A model generated the notes under the pieces. The model did not search any database. It was given only the letters and a program-made list of their open reading frames with translations, and was not told the DNA's origin. DNA of 64,000 nt from Owenia fusiformis. Its lineage: Eukaryota; Annelida; Polychaeta; Sabellida; Oweniidae. Location: NCBI GenBank assembly GCA_903813345.2, contig CAIIXF020000011.1:20815754-20879753 (forward strand). Reading direction: 5' to 3'. The translations under genes and the position numbers were made by a program. This document shows, in pieces, positions 59,301 through 64,000 of the stretch (position 1 is its first letter; every line of letters starts with the position of its first letter).

Positions 59301-62295
59301 TCTATGTTACCCACTGATGTATCAATAACTTCGATTTCAATTCCAACAAAAGAAACACCAATAAAGGAAACATTTGCGCCAGTATTTCAAAGTACTACAG
59401 AAGTTAAAACAATCGAATTTTACGGCGATCAAAATATTACAGAAACTCAAATAACTGAACGTACAACACAGAATCAAACATCCGAGAGACTAACAACTGA
59501 AAGAGATACGCCTCCACTCCCAACGTTTAAACCAACTACGGCATTGACAATGGGTATGCTCCAACTAAGCATTTAAGTATAATAGATTGCTATATTTAGT
59601 GTATCATCCCAACATCTATACTACTGTGCATCGCATCCCAGATAGAATTGACATAGTCCAAAAATCTCCTGTTTTATAGGATGTATTTGGAGCAGTTGGG
59701 GATCTTACATCGACAGAATATGTTCAAAGCCGTGTGGGTCTGGCATATTGAAAAGGACGCGAACAAGAAACAAGATGATAGGCAGTTCCACTGACCCATC
59801 TCATTGTATTGGAAGCTCTGTTGATATTTCAACGATAATATGCAATACAATCAAATGTAAGCATGATAGGTTTATGTTTGAAATAAATCGCTTTTTGCTT
59901 TTTTAAAATTAGGAATCTCCTATTCAAACATGGATATGTGGAAACCTAGGCGCCAATCAAACGGGTATTACTTGCAATTTTCTATGTTGTTGTGTTTACA
60001 GACACCCATCTTTTGTTACAGTTTCATCTGAGTTTTGTACGTCTGAATATACCTAACATGTACATGTATAATGAATCTAGGTTGTATCTGGAGCAAGTGG
60101 AGTTCAAATGAGTATGTAACATGCACTAAACCCTGCGGAACTGGAATCAAGTTGAGCACTAGAACCAGAACTCGTATGTACATCACAACAGGGAATAGTC
60201 CTATATGTACAGGAGAGTCCATTCGAACAAATACTGCACCATGCAATACTAAACAATGTAAGAAAAACAAGCACCTGTATTTTTATCAGATCTGCTTATT
60301 ATTATTTCGTCAACTGTCTTAATAAAGGACGACTCATATTTAACACAGGTTACATGAAAGAATGTAAACAAGCTACTGTTGTCATCACAAAACCATTTTT
60401 CTTCTTTTCACAACCTTTATTTTACCAAACAGGACATTTCGGATCTTGTCTGGATCCTTTTTCAACTGAATACAAACTTTTCCTGTGAAAGGAAGAAAAA
60501 ATAGTTTTATGATTCAATAATCCAACCTGAAGAACATGTTTAAGAATACTGTTATCATGTTTGATAAGGTAATCACACAGTGATGTATGGTATTCATTAT
60601 TCTACAGGTTGTAATTGGGGAAACTGGGGCAGTTATCAGTTTGGTCCATGCTCGAAAACTTGTGGTAGAGGGAAGCATACCGGAAGGCGTACGAGGAAAA
60701 AGGTTAATAGCAGTATTGGAACAACCCCAAACTGTAAAGGTTCACCTAAGTCAACGTTCAGCAGATCGTGTAATACACAACCGTGTCTCAAAACAGCATG
60801 TATGTACTTTCAAAAGGCGTATGTCCAAGATAGTACAGGTTGACCCAAAAAAATGCAACCCTCCATTTCTTCAATATTTTTCTTAAATGGAGATAAATTG
60901 CTCTGAGATTTGGCACTCATTCAATGTGGGATCCTCTGGAAAAGTTTTAATAATCATAGTCTTATATTGATAGAGTTATGGTTGTTTCAAAATATGCTCC
61001 AGATGTCGTCAATTTCGCTGAAAACAAAACTTGCAATGTTCAAGGAAAACTGTTCATAACACGGATGCATTCTTCCCAATGGGTATGGCTCAAATTTTTG
61101 CAGCCATTGCTTATTGGAGTTCTGCAATTGCGGTAGGGTTATTTTCATACACATTATCCTTTAAATAACCCCATATATAGAAGTCGGGGGCATTGAGATC
61201 AAGACTGAGATGACCATGGGTTCTCCGTCCTTGGAGAGATCATCTTCTCATAGAAATGACTAGTGAGCCAGGCTATTTCTTGTTTATTGACGCCTCAAAA
61301 CCACTCTAGAACTGCCTAGAACTTCCTGGGAACGCAAATATTGCGCTGTGTCTTAACAGTAACAGTGTTGGCATTATCAACCTCAAACCAAAAGGGGCTG
61401 GTGATTTCATGTTTGGATATTGGCAGCCAAAGCTGTGCATTTAACAGAATGAAGGGGCCTTTGAAGCACTTCATCTGGAATTTGTGATCCCAGAACACAT
61501 TATTTCTTGAGTTTACATGTTCAGAAAGAAGGGAGTGTGATTCATCTGAAAACCTTACATTGGAAATGGACGACATTTGGAGCATATTTTGGAACGACCA
61601 TAGCTCTATCTATAAGACTATGGTTATTGAAACTTTGCCAGAGGATTCCACATTGAATGAAGTCATTGTGTGCCAAATTTCAGAGCAATTAATCTCCATT
61701 TAAGAAAAATATTGAAGAAATGGAGGGTTGCATTTTTTGGGTCACCCTGTATATTAAATATATATCAATATTTGCTATTTGCTGTGCGTCCAATTACACA
61801 CCAAATCTTGTACTTCACGATAAAGACAGACTAAATATGTATCATCTCTTTTTAGCTGCAAGGGGCTGTCAACGGTGCGATTCTAGTTGCGGCAGATTTC
61901 CAGCAAACACAATGTGTTGCTTTGGCTGTTGTGTCACTCGCACTGGAGTCAAATCGAGCTGTTGTGGAAAACGTAGCTATGACACGTCTGGAAGCCTTTG
62001 CTGTGGAGGGAAAATAGTTAGCAAAACTGGATTTAGGTCACAATGCTGTGGCACCAGGAGTTATGACACTTCAAATAGTCTTTGCTGTGGAGGGAAGGTA
62101 GTTAGCAAAACTGGATTTAGGTCACAATGTTGTGGTAGGCGAAGTTACGACACAACAAACAGTCTCTGCTGCGATGGTGTGATCCAAGCAAAACCCGGTT
62201 TTAGGTCTGCATGTTGTTGTAAAAAGGCATATGACACTTCAAAAGCTAAATGTTGTAGCGGCTGTAGAATTTGCTCAAATTTTCCTTGGAATTGA
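56255..62295 (+). CDS. Secreted Cys-rich / VWC-like / TSP1 x3 / galaxin-repeat protein
   Basis: Proposed exons: 56255-56312 (leader), 56517-56811 (Cys-rich), 59098-59553 (VWC-like plus Thr-rich linker), 59680-59856, 60081-60257 and 60608-60799 (one TSP1 domain each), 61856-62295 (galaxin repeats, stop). Every intron is phase 1. The four junctions from exon 3 to exon 7 join cleanly in frame. Two problems sit in exon 2: a one-base excess shifts the frame between its two Cys modules, and its phase-1 donor joined to exon 3 would create TAG. So exon 2 is damaged, an exon is missed, or the assembly has an indel there. A polyadenylation hexamer aataaa is at 62370-62375. The product should be extracellular, in matrix, mucus or biomineral; its function is unknown. 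Confidence 0.7.
56517..56811 (+). CDS. Cys-rich exon with +1 frameshift
   Basis: The first module reads TLCKDGSITAYDIPC, then TDCPIGSRCTQWECCELTC, then a stop. From about 56642 another frame reads NHCKRGYPLRDRF, TTCYRNRRGQLRCPGNATC and HKICCNGSDC. Both have a C..(G)..C..CP.G..C..CC..C spacing reminiscent of lustrin/WAP-like modules. The exon is 295 nt, one more than a symmetric phase 1-1 exon needs. The donor is t|gtaggt at 56812. A tiny intron between the modules does not fit phases. It may be a pseudo-exon or a sequence error. Confidence 0.5.
56880..57190. repeat. 45-bp tandem repeat
   Basis: Units of aagtacactaagtcaaatta plus gtacaaaacatttgtatatt are repeated about five to six times, more diverged at the left. 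The last unit is split by the element at 57206-58800, after which aagtacactaagtcaaatta resumes. Confidence 0.85.
57206..58800. mobile_element. Element with tandem internal repeats and PyGACAGACGGA tail
   Basis: The ends are inverted (ggctcacatggtg..gctcaaaag at left; cttttgcaatcact is the complement of the right-hand agtgattgcaaaag, which is followed by ctcaccatgtgagct). The interior has about nine units of roughly 110-180 bp containing aacttaaaacgggaatccta, ttcgcgagacaaaa, atggcggccattttgaaaa and gaaccaggagtcatatggga. A gacagacggatggacggaca tract lies near the right end. It splits the 45-bp repeat array in an intron of the TSP1-galaxin gene. Short open frames inside are repeat artefacts. Confidence 0.75.
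59098..59553 (+). CDS. VWC-like domain and Thr-rich linker exon
   Basis: After the acceptor gcag, the frame reads TTCTVEGDEVPRWKTW, then DGCRKCRCNKRLQCK and LPQC, a short C..W..(D)GC..C.C....C...C arrangement like a von Willebrand type C or related module. About 110 residues follow rich in Thr, Ser and Pro (for example TERTTQNQTSERLTTERD), likely an O-glycosylated mucin-like spacer. The phase 1 donor gg|gtatgc at 59554 fits the next exon. Confidence 0.7.
59680..59856 (+). CDS. TSP1 domain exon 1
   Basis: The frame reads CIWSSWGSYIDRICSKPCGS, GILKRTRTRNK and later HCIGS and IICNTIKC. The WSSW, CSKPCGSG and RTRTR blocks are those of thrombospondin type-1 repeats. The exon is 177 nt, phase 1-1. 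Confidence 0.85.
60081..60257 (+). CDS. TSP1 domain exon 2
   Basis: The frame reads CIWSKWSSNEYVTCTKPCGT, then GIKLSTRTRTRMY, ICTGES and APCNTKQC: a full thrombospondin type-1 repeat. It is also 177 nt and phase 1-1, so it arose by exon duplication of its neighbour. Confidence 0.88.
60608..60799 (+). CDS. TSP1 domain exon 3
   Basis: The frame reads CNWGNWGSYQFGPCSKTCGR, then GKHTGRRTRKKV, NCKGSP and RSCNTQPC, a complete thrombospondin type-1 repeat in a 192-nt phase 1-1 exon. The donor at 60800 (gtatgt) splices over the mariner copy B into the galaxin exon. Confidence 0.88.
60836..61749 (-). mobile_element. Mariner-like element, copy B (complete ends)
   Basis: Long terminal inverted repeats (caggttgacccaaaaaaatg at left; cattttttgggtcaccctg at right) are flanked by TA on both sides. 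Inverted similarity continues for about 200 bp per arm. Minus-strand fragments DESHSLLSEHVNSRNNVFWD and DLNAPDFYIWGYF-type text mark a decayed DDE transposase. It sits in the last intron of the TSP1-galaxin gene, about 36 bp after the exon 6 donor and 106 bp before the exon 7 acceptor. Confidence 0.88.
61856..62295 (+). CDS. Galaxin-type di-cysteine repeat exon
   Basis: After the acceptor tttag, 146 codons to the stop include GCQRCDSSCGRF and four tandem modules of about 26 residues: CCGKRSYDTSGSLCCGG, CCGTRSYDTSNSLCCGG, CCGRRSYDTTNSLCCDG and CCCKKAYDTSKAKCCSG, joined by KTGFRSQ-type linkers. CC(G)xxxYDxxxxxCCxG is the repeat of galaxin, first known from coral skeleton, and of di-Cys domains in some animal extracellular proteins. 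The protein ends soon after, without a membrane segment. Confidence 0.85.
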
Positions 62296-62369
62296 ACTTT
62301 GTACCCTCATCAAACTGTGAACATTTAAACATTTAAGGGATATGTAGACAGAATTTTAATGAACATTTT

Positions 62370-62375
62370 AATAAA
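62370..62375 (+). terminator. Polyadenylation signal of the TSP1-galaxin gene
   Basis: aataaa lies 75 bp after the stop codon at 62295, in a suitable A/T-rich context. Confidence 0.6.
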
Positions 62376-62773
62376 ATTAATTAAATGAAAGGTTTTTATT
62401 GCTTTTAATGAGAATACAGAATACAAAATCGTGAGGATAAACGATAAATGACATTCAATGCATGAAAGAGAATTTATAAGACACACCTGGTGGTCATTGC
62501 CTAAATGCTCTTTTGATTGAAATGGTATGAGGGTAGATCAGTCAATACTATTTACAAATGCTTCCATATCCATGCTCATGGTAGAAACAAGATAGAATTT
62601 TCCAAGACTGAAGGCAATTTATAGAATGTCTGTAGTTATTTTTGATACGAAGCCCAACTCATCAATACTGTTAACGTTCTCATTTTATATTTTATGAGCC
62701 ACCAGGCCATTTCTGTAACACAGAACACAGACAACCTAAATAGACAATTGAGTGTTTGAACAATATATAAAAC

Positions 62774-62779
62774 TTTATT
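62774..62779 (-). terminator. Polyadenylation signal of the coiled-coil gene
   Basis: tttatt on the plus strand is aataaa on the minus strand, 36 bp downstream of the stop codon (62815-62817). Confidence 0.65.
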
Positions 62780-62814
62780 GATAATAATCTTTAACATTAA
62801 AATGCAGTTATCGA

Positions 62815-63923
62815 TTAATCTGTTGTTTCTTCCTTCTTTTCTTCTTCAGTGAAGAATTCCTGAAGAGCTTTTTGGATCTCAGCCTTAGCTTCTTCTATTT
62901 TTTGTTGTTTTTCCTCTCTTGCTTTTACGATGGCCTCTTTTCTCTACAACAGATCCATTGTAATTCACAATTTAGCTCAAAAATGATCGAAAATATTATT
63001 CATAATTAAAGAATTAATAAATAAACTGCAAGACGTAAACTAATGCATAATGTGCTGAATTTTATTCGTTTGCACATGTGTAAACATAGAAGGAAAACGT
63101 AACTGATCATTTTGCTTTGGATTTCCTAGCTTTGCTATTTCATAAGTGTTAACACGATTGATGATAAAATATGTCAAAGTGATTTAACAATTTCTATTTA
63201 AAATATTGAAGTACCTCAATCAGGGTTTTCTGTTGGTCCTCTGGAAGTTGATCAAATTCTTCATTCATGGTCTTAACAACTTCTTGCTTTGCAGCATCGA
63301 CAGCTTCTTGGACCTCTTTTCTAGCAGCAGCAATTTCTTCCTGTGCTTGTTTTACTGTCTCTGCCATCTTTTGTCTCCTTTCCTCTCTGATTTTCTTTTG
63401 GTTTTCGATTTCTTCCTCCATTTTCTTCGAGAGCTATTTGACAAATAGAAAAACACACACATAAAATAACCCCATAACATAGGTAATTATAAAGTTAAAA
63501 ATATTCGATGTAGACATTAATAAGTTGTTGGATACCGCGATGTATTACTCGTATTAGTCTACTAGTATGTTACTAGAATTACCTATTATTATAGTGTTAC
63601 CGCCCGTTATCACATAACCAAAAGTATATACCATTATGATATCACATGTGATAAACAAATATTTTTGTTTAAATTACTCTTTGGGAAAAATAGTATGCAT
63701 GATACCATCAATCAAAACTGATGCCCAACACTCATATTATATTAAAGAAAATGTACTATTTAAATTCTCTCATCATCCCAAACCCTAAGAAAAATACCAA
63801 TTAAGAACATACACGTTTATGAAACTACAATATTACCTCTTCAGCCAATCTCTTGCGCTCTTCTTGTGCTTCTTGTTTCTTCTTCTCTAGTTCTTCCTGG
63901 GCCTTTTGCTTGGCAGCTCTTGC
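62815..63923 (-). CDS. Charged coiled-coil protein, C-terminal part (5' end outside window)
   Basis: Three minus-strand exons join in phase 0: 63923-63837, 63433-63215 and 62943-62815, giving the last 144 residues and a TAA stop. Sequence is almost wholly Glu, Lys, Ala, Gln and Arg, such as KAQEELEKKKQEAQEERKRL, EEEIENQKKIREERRQK and KAREEKQQKIEEAKAEIQKA, a long heptad-rich helix. A less charged stretch, NEEFDQLPEDQQKTLIEVLQ-like up to the second splice site, may be a hinge. The C-terminus is acidic (EEEKKEETTD). I do not recognise the family; its 5' exons lie beyond 64000. It converges with the TSP1-galaxin gene about 400 bp apart. Confidence 0.75.
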
Positions 63924-64000
63924 CTGAAAACAGCAGGCTTTATTCAAAAGTTTGTCATACACTCTTACGTGTATTTGTTCTTTCTGTTTTATTTGCTTTA

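Noticed and set aside
61720-61855. ATG-initiated extension of the galaxin ORF
   Set aside because: It lies in a mariner TIR and intron sequence. A good acceptor at 61855 and matching phase from the last TSP1 exon give a better model.

Overview
This is nuclear DNA of an AT-rich animal genome. Genes are split by GT-AG introns and embedded in DNA-transposon debris, mostly mariner/Tc1-type, TTAA-flanked and fold-back elements, with some LINE fragments. The gene content (a clan-2 and a CYP4-clan cytochrome P450, and a secreted TSP1/galaxin-repeat protein) fits an aquatic bilaterian invertebrate such as a lophotrochozoan, hemichordate or cephalochordate. The sequence alone does not fix the phylum. 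No tRNA, rRNA, CRISPR or viral genes were recognised.

Layout. 1-9.5 kb has no gene. It holds repeats, a fold-back MITE, and a 5.45-kb TTAA-flanked inverted-repeat element (2994-8445) that contains an A-B-A-B-A tandem array. 9.5-21.0 kb is a complete seven-exon clan-2 P450 (493 aa) whose introns are filled with palindromic elements. 21-35.9 kb is a gene-poor repeat landscape. It has a G/C-rich MITE, a frameshifted copy of the P450 first exon, a 57-bp palindrome, an AACG-rich repeat, a mariner remnant, a second A-B-A-B-A array and a 119-bp minisatellite with dimeric higher-order structure. 35.98-49.62 kb is a complete twelve-exon CYP4-family P450 (505 aa) with a TATA box; its 8.4-kb fourth intron carries several transposons. 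49.6-56.2 kb holds LINE fragments and a 3.2-kb inverted-repeat element. 56.25-62.3 kb is a secreted multidomain gene: leader, Cys-rich modules, VWC-like domain with a Thr-rich linker, three TSP1 domains and galaxin-type di-cysteine repeats. Its exons all meet at phase-1 introns. 62.8-63.9 kb is the 3' part of a minus-strand gene for a highly charged coiled-coil protein, convergent with the galaxin gene.

How they relate. The two P450s are expected to be ER-membrane monooxygenases with different substrate classes (steroid or xenobiotic-like for clan 2, fatty acid omega-hydroxylation for CYP4). The TSP1-galaxin protein should be extracellular. Nothing links these genes functionally; the window looks like ordinary euchromatin with heavy transposon load. 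The most novel items are the TSP1-galaxin architecture, the two A-B-A-B-A TTAA arrays, and the alternating 119-bp array.
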